Below are positions 8,019 to 17,992 of a stretch of DNA of 64,000 nucleotides, piece by piece. Source of the stretch: Aliikangiella maris (lineage in GTDB: Bacteria; Pseudomonadota; Gammaproteobacteria; Enterobacterales; Kangiellaceae); contig NZ_JBFDAH010000003.1 in NCBI RefSeq assembly GCF_040719265.1, forward strand, positions 246,241 through 310,240. The letters run 5' to 3'. Made by a program: the position numbers and the translations under genes. Each line of letters starts with the position of its first letter. Within the stretch, counting starts at the first letter, position 1. The notes beneath the pieces are model-generated. The model made no database searches. It saw nothing but the letters and a program-made list of their open reading frames with translations, and was not told the DNA's origin.

Positions 8019-11000
8019 TTATTGTGGCAGAGATTGTGGAATCACATAATAGATTTTATCCTTCAACCAAGCAGCTCCACCAAAAATATACATCCCAGAA
8101 TATTGAGAATAACGCCACTCAATTTTATGAATCCCCTCTGAAAGCGGAATATTGTAATATTGCTCCATGCCTGAATCTATCGTTAATTGAAGCTCACCAT
8201 CTACAAACACCTCGAGTTGATTACAACAATAATTCCAAATCATCCAGTTATCCACTTTTGCTGAAAACTGTAAATATCCGTCAGGCACATTCAAGGTGGT
8301 TTTTATGGCGCTATACTCATCACCGTAAGCCCCACCCGAACGAATTGAATAGTCATTCTGTGAACTTTCATTCAAATCAATCTTCCAATTAGTACTTTTC
8401 TTTTTATCTTGATACACAATTGGTGAAAGCTTAGGTCCCTCATAAGGGTCAACCTCAACAAGTGCTATTTCATAGAAACCTGGTGTATGCATAAGATGCT
8501 CTGGAACCGAGTCAATACTATTTGCATCTGACTGGGCCCAAATTTCTTCATGGTAATCACTGAATCCATCACCGTCGCTATCAAATAAGTTGGGTAACGA
8601 TTCAAATATATTAATTTCATCCCAATCAGGCAACCCATCAAAATCAGAGTCGGTTAAGTAAGGACTGGAGAGATAAAAGTTAACTTCATCAGCATCATTA
8701 ATACCGTCGCTATCAGTATCTTGCGCAACAGGCGATGATAGCGCATTAAATTCTGCTAAATTAATTAACCCATCGTTATCAAAATCTTCAGATGCATCCG
8801 CTGCATTTTGATCATCTAATGAGTAAAGCCACTCCCACCAGCCAATCATGCCATCATTGTCCTTATCTTCAAAATTAATATTGGTAATTTTCACATCACC
8901 ATTAATATTTTTAAGAAGAACCAAACCATTTTCATATTTAATCAAGTTAATAACTTGCCCATCAAAAGTATTTGAGCCAATTGATGAGTAACTTTCGGTT
9001 TCCCAAAAACTTATACTAAAAGTAGACTGATGATTTTGTACGGTAACTAATAGTGAGTTTATCCATTGGGAATGATCAATAGAAGTCCCCAAGTTACTAA
9101 TTTTAGTAAACCGACCAGTTTCAACAACTTCTCCATCAGCTAGCAAAATAAAATTACCATCGCTGGAAATTGAGATAGGTGGCACATAATCAAAATATCG
9201 ATAATCCATTATGCTAACAGAATGACTAATCATTTCTGATGAAAAATCTACTTCTTGAAAATTAAAATTAAGATATGCCCCAGAAGCATCTTTAAAATAA
9301 TATATTCTAGAATAGTTTTCATCATATAAGTAGTAATCACCTGTATCAAGTAAGCCGCTATCACTCCGACCAAAATATTGGCCCGATTCAGTATACGTAC
9401 CAACATGAATCTCATCGCCATAACCAAAATCATAATATTCCTTGATAGCAAGAATTTCACCTATAGAGAGCAAACTAACAATATCATATTCAATTTCTAA
9501 AAAGCTTTGCTCAACGAGGTCTTCAGCAACATTGATATAATGCACCTCACCAGAACGATAGCCAAGGTACAATCGATTATGCGCTGTTGAATACGATATT
9601 GATAATGGAAACTCTTTAGTCGTATTTTTCACAATACCAACCGACAAAGGTTTGATATAAGTGGCCTCAGAAATCGACCATCGATAAATCAGTCGATTCT
9701 CTTTGCTTAACAAATAAATAATTTCACCATCACTTGTTACTTCATCAGGTATAAAATCAGGAATCGCCTCTTCATAATCACAAACACCATTTCTGTCATG
9801 TTCTGTTGAATAACAAGCGGGGTCATCAGGGAATATGTCTAGGATTAATCCTGTTGTACTCGTACTTTCATCATGCCCTTCGTTCCAACTATCGGGATAA
9901 CCATCATTGTCATCATCAAGTGAGGCTGCGGGGTCAAATGGAAATGCATCTAAAGTTATGTCGCTATACTGACCTTCGTTATAACCATCATTCCATCGAT
10001 CGGGATACCCATCACCATCACTATCAATTGAGGCAGATGGTTCTAGCATAAATGCATCGTGTGTGTTAACGACGCCATCCCCATCGAAATCATTATTTGG
10101 TAAGTAATCAATAAAATTAACTTCTCTATTTTCATAACTAACGATAACTAACTTATCTACATCGCCAAATACACCTTCCAAACTACCTGTAAAAGCTTTC
10201 TCTTCTAATGAATAATCAATAAAAGGTAAATAACGATTTATATTATTAAAACTAGAATTCTGAACACTAATAAATGTCCCATCGGCAAGCCACTTTGAGA
10301 ATTCATGCCTGTAATAATAAGACTCATTTACTTGGGTTAAATCTTTTTCAGTATAAACATATCCACTTGCATCTAAAATATATTGACCATTAAACGAAAC
10401 GGATAATGGATAGCTCAATGCGTTTGCTCCAGCTATCTCATTCGATAAAATAGCGCCTGTGCTTTGATCAATTGTTTCAACGGTAAAACCGGAATAAAAT
10501 GGCTCAAACCTATAAAAATAAACTTTAGAATTTACTTCACTCCATTCGTGTCCCCAAATAATTTTACCTACATTTTTACTATCAACTAATGCGCCAGACT
10601 TATCAAAAGTATGGTGCCAATCAGTTTCGTCAACTCTACTTTGAACCAGTAAGTAATTGCCCGCAGCAACAAGATCGATAACGTCTTCGGTGGAAACACT
10701 GGCTAAATATTTTTCTGTCAAATTTCCTAGTAAATCAATATAGGTAATTGTTCCTGTTTCATATCCAAGATATAGACGATTATGTGCAGCAGAGTAGACC
10801 ATCGTTGCCGGTGATATGTTGTGAAGCTCTCCCGGCAATCCAACAAATATAGGATTAGTATAAAAACTTTCATCTATCAACCAACGGTGGACTGTTGAGC
10901 GGGAAGTGTCGAGCAAATAAATTGTCTTGTCATCACTCACGGTCTTAACTGGATTGTAATAATATTCAATATACCCACAAGAAAGACCATCACCATGCTC

Positions 11001-12947
11001 TCTCAAATAACAAGGCGAATCAGGATAAACATCCAACACTAACCCAGTTGTACTTGATGATTGGTCATAACCCTCATTCCAACTTTCAGGATAACCGTCA
11101 TTATCACTATCAACGGAAGCTGCAGCATCTAAAGGAAATTGATCTAGCATTAACCCTGTTGTAGTTGTATTTTGATCATGTCCTTCGTTCCATTCATCTG
11201 GATAACCATCACCATCACTATCTTTTGAAGCAGCAGCATCCAACGGAAATGCATCATCAATATCATTCACACCATCCGCATCTGAATCCGTATTTCGTGT
11301 ACAACCCGTTTGAGGGCTAACCGCTTCTCCTATCGGAGTCCCTGGACACAAATCATCTTCATTCAGCACGCCATCATTGTCATCATCTAGCACTTCAGGC
11401 TCAACTACATTTAGGTGAAATAATTGAGTACTTAATTTCCCCAAGCCATCATCAACCATAACCGCTACACGGTGTGTTCCAAGTTGTGAAGCATCAGCAA
11501 CCCAACTCACTAATCCACTATGACTATCAATTAACATATTTTGTGGCGAGCTAATCAACTGATAACTCAATGGACTTGAATCATCAACGACAACCATTGA
11601 ATATTGGTATTCACTATCGATAGTTGCTTCTAATGCCGGTTTACTGATGATGTGTGGCGCTTCATTTAATACACTCTTTAACTCAACCGTTGCCGTGTTA
11701 GAAATAAAGCTACCCGCACTCACGACAAAGGTAAAACTATCGTTGCCATTAAAATCAGGTCCTGGTGTGTAGGTATAAACAGGCCCGTAACCAGACAAGC
11801 TCCCGTATTGAGGGGATTGTTGAATATGATATGTCAGATAATTGCCCTGACTATCTAATGCTCTAACACGAATAGAAGTCGCTGACTGCGCATCAACCTG
11901 ATAAACCGAATCATAACTACTAGGCGGTTCACTGCTGGCAACATTCAGTGTTAGGTAATAAGACTGTAACGCGGTTAACCCAGTACTGTCGCTGACTAAA
12001 ACAACCACCGCTTCAGTTTGTAAATCACTGTTTGATGGCGTCCAGCGAATTAATCCACTGACGGAATCAATCATCATATTAGCTGGTGATTTTAATAATT
12101 CGTAAGTCAGATAATCGTTAATATCGAAGTCTTGCACCTCAACCTGATACTCATAGTCCATACCCACATAAGCATAATCAATCGGTTCACTGACTATTAC
12201 CGGTGCCTGTGGTAAATCATTGACCATTAAATTGAATGTTTGGCTATCACTGCCATTTTGGCTGTCTAATACCACCACCGTTACCGAGTGCTCTCCAGCA
12301 TCAACCCCTGTTGGCATCCACTCAATTAACCCACTGTTTTCGTTAATCGTCATGCCTTCTGGCGCACTGGTTAATTGAAAACTTAAACTGTCATTGTCCT
12401 CATCAGTTGCGACAACTTGATATTGATAATACTCACTTTCATTCACCGATAAAGAAGGCGTGCTGGTGATTTGTGGCGCATGATTGGATGAAGCAGAATC
12501 CCCCACCAATAAGGTTACTGTTGCTCGATTCGAAAACTGATTTCCGGCACTCACCACATACTCAAATGAGTCAATGCCTAGGAATCCTGCCGCAGGTGTA
12601 TACTGATAAACCGGTCCATAACCACTAAGGCTGCCATTAGCGGGGGACGCAACGAGATGATAAGTCAGATAATCCCCATCAGCATCTGATGCAGTTACCC
12701 GAATCGCCGTTTGTGTTGACAATTCAATCTGGTGAGTCGAGTCACTAGCTACAGGCGGTGTATCTGCCGCAAGCCGGCTCAGCCAACTGTATTCATCAAC
12801 CATCATGACTTCTGAAGATTGATTGGTAACAGTTGCAGAAGTTAAGCGTGAATTTGGTTTGGTTTTACTCGAATGAGTATTATTTGCTTGAACCGACAAG
12901 TTCATAAAAGCAGCCAGAGTGGTTCCGATTAACAGTGAAAGTTTCAT
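8019..12947 (-). CDS. Very large exported protein with Ig/cadherin-like, TSP3 and propeller-like segments
   Basis: 1642 residues from the ATG at 12947, which has GGAG eight bases upstream and begins a good signal peptide (MKLSLLIGTTLAAFMNLSVQ). An in-frame ATG at 12989 is less likely. From about residue 50 to 515 there are alternating Ig-like and cadherin-like modules (SLSGYGPVYQYTP occurs twice in near-identical form; ENSGLIEWMPTG repeats). Calcium-binding thrombospondin type 3 motifs (DSDGDGYPDEWNEG) occur near 520-620, 940-1050 and 1360-1480. Between them are two homologous propeller-like segments, each with a version of TIYLL, AHNRLYLGY and YID/YIN. A C-terminal beta-rich module (about 1515-1640) may bind carbohydrate or protein. 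No sorting tail was seen. Probably an adhesin or matrix protein; the function is unknown. Confidence 0.85.
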   Translation of the reverse strand: MKLSLLIGTTLAAFMNLSVQANNTHSSKTKPNSRLTSATVTNQSSEVMMVDEYSWLSRLAADTPPVASDSTHQIELSTQTAIRVTASDADGDYLTYHLVASPANGSLSGYGPVYQYTPAAGFLGIDSFEYVVSAGNQFSNRATVTLLVGDSASSNHAPQITSTPSLSVNESEYYQYQVVATDEDNDSLSFQLTSAPEGMTINENSGLIEWMPTGVDAGEHSVTVVVLDSQNGSDSQTFNLMVNDLPQAPVIVSEPIDYAYVGMDYEYQVEVQDFDINDYLTYELLKSPANMMIDSVSGLIRWTPSNSDLQTEAVVVLVSDSTGLTALQSYYLTLNVASSEPPSSYDSVYQVDAQSATSIRVRALDSQGNYLTYHIQQSPQYGSLSGYGPVYTYTPGPDFNGNDSFTFVVSAGSFISNTATVELKSVLNEAPHIISKPALEATIDSEYQYSMVVVDDSSPLSYQLISSPQNMLIDSHSGLVSWVADASQLGTHRVAVMVDDGLGKLSTQLFHLNVVEPEVLDDDNDGVLNEDDLCPGTPIGEAVSPQTGCTRNTDSDADGVNDIDDAFPLDAAASKDSDGDGYPDEWNEGHDQNTTTTGLMLDQFPLDAAASVDSDNDGYPESWNEGYDQSSSTTGLVLDVYPDSPCYLREHGDGLSCGYIEYYYNPVKTVSDDKTIYLLDTSRSTVHRWLIDESFYTNPIFVGLPGELHNISPATMVYSAAHNRLYLGYETGTITYIDLLGNLTEKYLASVSTEDVIDLVAAGNYLLVQSRVDETDWHHTFDKSGALVDSKNVGKIIWGHEWSEVNSKVYFYRFEPFYSGFTVETIDQSTGAILSNEIAGANALSYPLSVSFNGQYILDASGYVYTEKDLTQVNESYYYRHEFSKWLADGTFISVQNSSFNNINRYLPFIDYSLEEKAFTGSLEGVFGDVDKLVIVSYENREVNFIDYLPNNDFDGDGVVNTHDAFMLEPSASIDSDGDGYPDRWNDGYNEGQYSDITLDAFPFDPAASLDDDNDGYPDSWNEGHDESTSTTGLILDIFPDDPACYSTEHDRNGVCDYEEAIPDFIPDEVTSDGEIIYLLSKENRLIYRWSISEATYIKPLSVGIVKNTTKEFPLSISYSTAHNRLYLGYRSGEVHYINVAEDLVEQSFLEIEYDIVSLLSIGEILAIKEYYDFGYGDEIHVGTYTESGQYFGRSDSGLLDTGDYYLYDENYSRIYYFKDASGAYLNFNFQEVDFSSEMISHSVSIMDYRYFDYVPPISISSDGNFILLADGEVVETGRFTKISNLGTSIDHSQWINSLLVTVQNHQSTFSISFWETESYSSIGSNTFDGQVINLIKYENGLVLLKNINGDVKITNINFEDKDNDGMIGWWEWLYSLDDQNAADASEDFDNDGLINLAEFNALSSPVAQDTDSDGINDADEVNFYLSSPYLTDSDFDGLPDWDEINIFESLPNLFDSDGDGFSDYHEEIWAQSDANSIDSVPEHLMHTPGFYEIALVEVDPYEGPKLSPIVYQDKKKSTNWKIDLNESSQNDYSIRSGGAYGDEYSAIKTTLNVPDGYLQFSAKVDNWMIWNYCCNQLEVFVDGELQLTIDSGMEQYYNIPLSEGIHKIEWRYSQYSGMYIFGGAAWLKDKIYYVIPQSLPQ

Positions 12948-13769
12948 AGCGCTCTCCAATGTAGCTATTGTTCCATATTTACTGGTCATTACTAATCGAC
13001 ACCTTTTACAGGTAAGTCTTCATTGACCCGTTAAAATGACAGCTCGAACTTATTTTGTTTTATGACAGAAATTACGTAAATTCTTAATTAATTCATCAAT
13101 CCTTGAAGTAGAGGTGTGTTAGAGATGAATAATGTTGATTTTATGTGTTTAGCTTTTTATGAATATAACCTTTTACAGTTATAGATTTTATTGAAAAAAT
13201 ATTTCAAGTTAAACCAACTGGTTAAGTTTTGCAGCTTAAATGATACTGACCTATTTTCTTTAAATTGATTTATTAAATTCAATCGGTATATTAAGGTCAA
13301 CCAGCTTAAAACCTAAGCAAACTAAAAGAACATCGACAATGATATTAGATAGCCTGCCTCATTTTGCGATAATTCTACCTCTCCTCCTCTGTATATTCAA
13401 CTACTATTTAGTTCTGTTTTTATGGCATTAATCCTTTTTTATCGCTTATCAATTTATTGATTTATTTATAATTCAAATAAATATTTTCAACTTAAAAAAC
13501 TTAAACAATCATACATTTCACCAGCTTGACCATCAGGATGACTCATCTAACAATATTTTGGTAATTGCTTCAAAATCAATCGCAACTATCAGATTAATTT
13601 GACGAGCAAATTAAGTTTTAAATAATTATATAAGCCTTTATTTTTTATCATTTTGCGCTATGCATCTCATATCAAAACTTATCTAACCGATTAAACATTT
13701 TTGTCATACGAACAATCTAATCTTTTCAATATCCCATCGCCCGACACTTAATAATCAGAAGAATTTTTT
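12948..13769. other. Long AT-rich intergenic region
   Basis: About 820 bases between the divergent surface protein and nuclease genes. Very short frames exist (for example an ATG at 13125 with 19 codons) but none has convincing support. A 15-base sequence at 13215-13229 recurs inverted at 14603-14617 beyond the nuclease gene. No clear promoter was found. Confidence 0.3.
13215..13229 (-). repeat. 15-base inverted repeat, left copy
   Basis: CAACTGGTTAAGTTT on the plus strand. It is the exact reverse complement of 14603-14617, so the two copies face each other around the nuclease gene about 1.4 kb apart. A further 13-base relative lies at 14670-14682. Confidence 0.5.
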
Positions 13770-14540
13770 GTGAAAAAATATTTTAGTTTTATTTTTGCTT
13801 TAGGAATAATTTTATTCAGTCAATCTTCTTTTGCTGGAAATTGTGTTTATGGATGTCCTTCAGGTAAATCAGGTCAAATAATTAATCGACCAATTTATAC
13901 ACTGCAAAATAATGCGACAACCAAGTTTGCGGATTGGACTGCTTATCAGGTAACTCAAGTAACTATCGATGGTCCTAGTCGTTCACGAACGTGGAGATCA
14001 GATCCAAGTATTAGCGCAAGTAAAACACTTGAACCAGCAGACTATAACGATGCACATGCTGGAATTAATACTGATAGAGGCCATCAAGTTCCCTTAGCTT
14101 CATTTAGCAACACCGCCTATTGGTCACAAACTAATTACTTGTCAAACATTACGCCACAATCATCCAATTTAAATCAAGGTGCTTGGGTAGATTTAGAAGT
14201 AGCGGTTAGAGATTTGGCCAGAACAGGTCAAGATGTTTATGTGGTTACCGGTCCTCTTTATGAATGGTATTTTAACGAATTGCCACGTGCAGATGAATAT
14301 CATCGTATCCCTTCGGGATATTTTAAAGTTGTAATCACCGTTAATAATGGTTGGGTTGAAGCCTCAGCTTTTATTATGGAACAAAACTTAAGTCGATATG
14401 CAAACTTCTGCTCTAGAGAAGTCACTGTTGATGAAGTTGAACAGCGAGCAGAGCTGAACATCATGCCTTCACTCCCTGGATATAAAGAGTCAGCGGTTGA
14501 AGGCAGAACAGGTGGATTAACTTCGAGTCTTGGATGCTAA
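13770..14540 (+). CDS. Secreted DNA/RNA non-specific endonuclease
   Basis: 256 residues starting with GTG (AGAAGA upstream) and a signal peptide (MKKYFSFIFALGIILFSQSSFAGN). The mature protein has the signature of the Serratia-type non-specific nuclease family: DRGHQVP (catalytic His about residue 105), then NYLSNITPQSSNLNQGAW carrying the metal-binding Asn, and VYVVTGPLY. The family cleaves single- and double-stranded DNA and RNA with one metal ion. Cys residues near both ends (CVYGC, FCSRE, final GC) may form disulfides. The likely role is digestion of extracellular nucleic acid for nutrients or biofilm remodelling. The gene is monocistronic and flanked by short inverted repeats. Confidence 0.9.
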   Translation: MKKYFSFIFALGIILFSQSSFAGNCVYGCPSGKSGQIINRPIYTLQNNATTKFADWTAYQVTQVTIDGPSRSRTWRSDPSISASKTLEPADYNDAHAGINTDRGHQVPLASFSNTAYWSQTNYLSNITPQSSNLNQGAWVDLEVAVRDLARTGQDVYVVTGPLYEWYFNELPRADEYHRIPSGYFKVVITVNNGWVEASAFIMEQNLSRYANFCSREVTVDEVEQRAELNIMPSLPGYKESAVEGRTGGLTSSLGC

Positions 14541-14598
14541 TTATTTAAGTCATCAATAATAATTACAGATCGATAATTATTAATTTTTACTAATAATG

Positions 14599-14682
14599 CC
14601 GAAACTTAACCAGTTGATGTGTTACAGTATTTTTCTTATAAAGAGTTTTTTCTAAAATAAGATAAATAAGGTTAAGTTTCGG
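14599..14682. repeat. 13-bp inverted repeat pair enclosing 58 bases
   Basis: CCGAAACTTAACC (14599-14611) and its perfect reverse complement (14670-14682) enclose 58 AT-rich bases just after the nuclease gene. The left arm overlaps the right copy of the 15-base repeat found at 13215. It could be a terminator with a long loop, an operator pair or a mobile-element remnant. Confidence 0.45.
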
Positions 14683-14703
14683 AATCATTGAGATAAAGAT
14701 TAC

Positions 14704-14871
14704 TTATTCGTTATTCTTATTATTTGAATCCGCCACATTAAAATGTGTGTGACATTTTTTTGAAACCGACTGCTCATTAAAATAGGACGGTAATTGATGG
14801 GTAAGTATATAAGTAAAAACCAGTAAAATAAAAACAGCCAGCAACATTACTTCCCTTTCTTTTGAATTCAT
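14704..14871 (-). CDS. Small single-span membrane protein, 55 residues
   Basis: A short frame starting with ATG at 14871, with GGAG seven bases upstream. It has a charged N-terminus (MNSKEREV), one clear membrane span (MLLAVFILLVFTYIL) and a polar C-terminal tail with a His/Cys cluster (KKCHTHF) and an Asn/Glu-rich end. The pattern of good ribosome site, charged residues and one helix supports a real gene. The family is not recognised. The omega-amidase gene 190 bases upstream runs in the same direction, so co-transcription is possible. Confidence 0.55.
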   Translation of the reverse strand: MNSKEREVMLLAVFILLVFTYILTHQLPSYFNEQSVSKKCHTHFNVADSNNKNNE

Positions 14872-15057
14872 CAAACACTCCGTTGATCGTTGTAGAAAGT
14901 TTTACTTAAATATTTTCAACCTGTTTAATTAATATTTGTTGATATGGTGCTATCTGAACGAACTCGCTTGTATTAATCAAGTTCGCAGAATTAATTAATA
15001 TGCAGCAGCTAAATTGTATAACGATAGTAATTGATTAAAAAGTCTTATTATTTACAA

Positions 15058-15837
15058 TTATATTTTTATCTCAAAGTCGTCGGCATCTTTTAGCATAGGA
15101 TAACTTTGGCGAAAAGCTTTGAGTTCGTCAATATCAATAGTCATTTGAATAATCTGTTGCTGATTATCCTCTGCTGAAACAATAGCTCGGCCTAAAAAGT
15201 CATAAATTGCCGTACCTCCAGAATGGTCAACATTTTTTCCGTCTAAACCAACTCGGTTAACACCAACAACAAAAACTTGATTTTCCATTGCTCTAGCTTT
15301 CAATAAAGTATCCCATGCATCGCGCCGCATAATAGGCCAATTTGCTACGTTAACCATTACATCATAATCTTGTCGGTTTCGTGACCATACAGGGAAACGC
15401 AGGTCATAACAAACTTGAGGCAAAATGCGGATTTGGTTAATTTCAAAAACTTCTCTGCTTGTACCCGGATTAACATATTGTTCTTCATGTCCTAAGCGAA
15501 ATAAATGCCGCTTGTCATAGAAATAAGTCTCTCCATTTGGGTATATCCAGTAAAAACGATTGCGTTTTCGTCCCGCATCTTCAACAAAAACACTGCCCGC
15601 TATGACAGCATTATGTTTAATTGATTGCTGCTGCATCCACTCATATACCATACCACTTTGTTGTGGCTCTTGAATTGCTTCATCATCCATTCCAAAGCCA
15701 GTAGAAAATGTTTCTGGCAATACAATTAAATCTGCCGACTTGATAGAGTCTAATCTTTCTGCAAGATTAGCGAGATTTTTAGCTTTATCTAGCCATTGAA
15801 TATTAGTTTGAACCGCAGCTATAGTTAAAGTTGACAT
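15058..15837 (-). CDS. yafV: Omega-amidase, nitrilase superfamily (YafV/Nit2-like)
   Basis: 259 residues, the usual family length. The Glu-Lys-Cys triad of carbon-nitrogen hydrolases is visible: Glu in VLPETFSTGFGM, Lys in YDKRHLF and Cys in PQVCYDLRFP (about residue 145). YafV/Nit2 enzymes hydrolyse 2-oxoglutaramate or 2-oxosuccinamate to the oxoacid and ammonia. Its start overlaps the end of the upstream aminotransferase by 13 bases, so the two are translationally linked. This fits the known pairing in which a glutamine-using transaminase makes the oxoamide and the omega-amidase removes it, drawing transamination (for example in methionine salvage) forward. Confidence 0.9.
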   Translation of the reverse strand: MSTLTIAAVQTNIQWLDKAKNLANLAERLDSIKSADLIVLPETFSTGFGMDDEAIQEPQQSGMVYEWMQQQSIKHNAVIAGSVFVEDAGRKRNRFYWIYPNGETYFYDKRHLFRLGHEEQYVNPGTSREVFEINQIRILPQVCYDLRFPVWSRNRQDYDVMVNVANWPIMRRDAWDTLLKARAMENQVFVVGVNRVGLDGKNVDHSGGTAIYDFLGRAIVSAEDNQQQIIQMTIDIDELKAFRQSYPMLKDADDFEIKI

Positions 15838-16970
15838 AATTTCTCCGCAGCATTTAGCAGTGTATTCTCATTTTTAGCAAAACATAAGCGTACAATTTTA
15901 TCTGATGTTTGATTTTCATAAAAAGGACTTAAAGGTATCGCAGCTACGCCTTTTTCTTTTGTTAACCAATGACAAAAATCTCGGTCTGACTTTTGTGAAA
16001 TTTCACTGTAATCAACCAACAAAAAATAGGTCCCTTGTGAATTAAGCAATTTAAATCGAGAGTCTTGCAGTGCGTTTACCAAGCAATCTCGCTTGCTTTG
16101 ATAAAACCCGGCAAGTTCAGTAATATGTGACGGTTCTTGCTGCAACATTTTGGCGATACCAAGCTGAGCAGGCGTAAAGCTGGCAAAAGTCACATACTGG
16201 TGTATTTTTCTAAACTCATCGGTTAATTCCGGTGGCGCAGTACAATAACCAAGCTTCCATCCTGTACAATGAAAAGTTTTACCAAAACTAGATACCACCA
16301 AAGAACGTTCGAATAATTTTGGAAAACGTAATACGCTCTCATGCTGCCTTCCATCAAAAGTGATAAACTCATAAACTTCATCACTAATTAAATATAAATC
16401 ATTTTCCCAAACCAGTTTTTCAACTGTTTGCATATCTTGCTCAGTTAACAGTGTACCTGTTGGGTTATGTGGACTGTTAATAATTATTGCCTTGGTTTTA
16501 TTGGTAATTACCTCTTCAACCTGTTGCCAGTCAATTTTATAATCCGGTGCTAACATCGGAATGTGAATACAACGCCCACCAGCTAACGCAACTGCCGGTT
16601 CATAAGAATCATACGCAGGATCAAAAACAATAACTTCATCTCCTGAAGTCACTAAGGTTTGAATGGCACACCACAAGGCTTCAGTTGCGCCAGAGGTGAT
16701 TGTTACTGATTGTCCGGGATTAAGTGGCATGGCATATTGCCTATGAATAAGTTGTTCTACCTGAGCTAACAGCTCTGGCGTACCAATAGAAGGTGCATAT
16801 TGATTTTTACCACTTGCAATAAATTCATTAACTGTCGATTTTAAAAGTTCGGGTGTATCAAATTCAGGAAAGCCTTGCGATAGATTGATCGCACCATGCT
16901 GATTGGCCAGCATCGACATTTCGGTAAATATACTGACTGCAACATTATTAAGTTTACTATGAAATGACAT
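15825..16970 (-). CDS. ybdL: PLP-dependent methionine/glutamine-type aminotransferase (YbdL-like)
   Basis: 381 residues, fold-type I class I/II aminotransferase. The N-terminal INLSQGFPEFDTP is characteristic of the YbdL/kynurenine aminotransferase group. The PLP lysine is in SSFGKTFHCTGWKLGY (about residue 230). The Asn/Asp region INSPHNPTG and the C-terminal Arg in IVRLCFAK are present. The family transfers amino groups from methionine and aromatic amino acids to oxoacids, often with glutamine as donor. It is the first gene of a two-gene unit with the omega-amidase, supporting a glutamine transaminase-omega-amidase pathway. Confidence 0.9.
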   Translation of the reverse strand: MSFHSKLNNVAVSIFTEMSMLANQHGAINLSQGFPEFDTPELLKSTVNEFIASGKNQYAPSIGTPELLAQVEQLIHRQYAMPLNPGQSVTITSGATEALWCAIQTLVTSGDEVIVFDPAYDSYEPAVALAGGRCIHIPMLAPDYKIDWQQVEEVITNKTKAIIINSPHNPTGTLLTEQDMQTVEKLVWENDLYLISDEVYEFITFDGRQHESVLRFPKLFERSLVVSSFGKTFHCTGWKLGYCTAPPELTDEFRKIHQYVTFASFTPAQLGIAKMLQQEPSHITELAGFYQSKRDCLVNALQDSRFKLLNSQGTYFLLVDYSEISQKSDRDFCHWLTKEKGVAAIPLSPFYENQTSDKIVRLCFAKNENTLLNAAEKLCQL

Positions 16971-17023
16971 ATTTGTTTCTCATCAGTTAATTGGTGTTCA
17001 TTGAGTTTGACGGTGTCAGATTT

Positions 17024-17833
17024 TTAGAGTTTAAACTCAGCCCATACCGGCGCATGATCACTGGGTTTGTCCATCGCACGAATATCATAATCGATCCCCA
17101 CATCAACACACAGTTCATAAAGTGCCTTGGTCGCCAAAATCAGATCTATTCTTAAACCACGCTTAGGCTCATCAGAAAACCCTTTACTGCGATAATCAAA
17201 CCAGCTAAAGCGATCATTAACGGTTGCGTTAAATTTTCGAAAAGTATCATAAAAGCCTTTATCCATAATTTGATTTAACCATTCACGCTCTTCTGGTAAA
17301 AAACTACATTTTCCTGTTTTTAACCAGCGCTTGGCATTCTTTTCACCAATACCAATATCTAAATCAGTATGCGATATATTCATATCGCCCAAAATAATCC
17401 AAGGAGATTGTAATTGTTCTTGGGTGAGGTATTGATTAAGGTCTTGATAAAACTTTTCTTTTGCTGGAAATTTCAAAGGATGCTCGCGACTTTCACCTTG
17501 TGGGAAATAACCATTAAATACAAAAATATTTTCTTTTGAGGTTTGATGTTCACTAATTATAACCCGTTTTTGAGTTTCTGGCGTGTCACCGGGAAATCCC
17601 TTTATTGCCGAAACAATAGGATTTTTACTCAGTGTAGCCACCCCATAGTGACCTTTCTGACCATGATAAACCACATGGTAACCAATCGACTCAATAAGCT
17701 CATGGGGAAATTCAGTATCATCAACTTTTGTTTCTTGCAAACAAATTATATCTGGAGAATGATTATCTACAATAGCTTGAAGCTGATGGGGTCTGGCACG
17801 TAGACTATTAATATTGAAGCTAATAATTTTCAT
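17024..17833 (-). CDS. xthA: Exonuclease III
   Basis: 269 residues, the normal length. All motifs of the exonuclease III/AP endonuclease family are visible: FNINSLRAR at the start, the metal-binding Glu in LQETKVDD, NGYFPQGE, the catalytic Asp/Asn in GDMNISHTDLDIG, and the terminal SDHAPVWAEF. It removes nucleotides 3'-5' from duplex DNA and cleaves at abasic sites in base excision repair. It lies 53 bases upstream of the aminotransferase on the same strand, so the three genes may share a transcript, although the functions are unrelated. Confidence 0.95.
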   Translation of the reverse strand: MKIISFNINSLRARPHQLQAIVDNHSPDIICLQETKVDDTEFPHELIESIGYHVVYHGQKGHYGVATLSKNPIVSAIKGFPGDTPETQKRVIISEHQTSKENIFVFNGYFPQGESREHPLKFPAKEKFYQDLNQYLTQEQLQSPWIILGDMNISHTDLDIGIGEKNAKRWLKTGKCSFLPEEREWLNQIMDKGFYDTFRKFNATVNDRFSWFDYRSKGFSDEPKRGLRIDLILATKALYELCVDVGIDYDIRAMDKPSDHAPVWAEFKL

Positions 17834-17992
17834 TAATATCTCTATTCTTTTTTTAATTTGATTAATCTTTTTAAATTTATTGACTATTGATTAACAGCTA
17901 AATATTCTCAATAAATTGTGCATAATATGACATACTAAGTCACATTTATTGTAAAAAATAAACTGACAAAAACTACTCTTTTTAATTCAGCA

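Noticed and set aside
13125..13184. 19-codon frame with a GAGG-like sequence upstream
   Set aside because: Spacing to the ATG is poor and the product has no features distinguishing it from chance.
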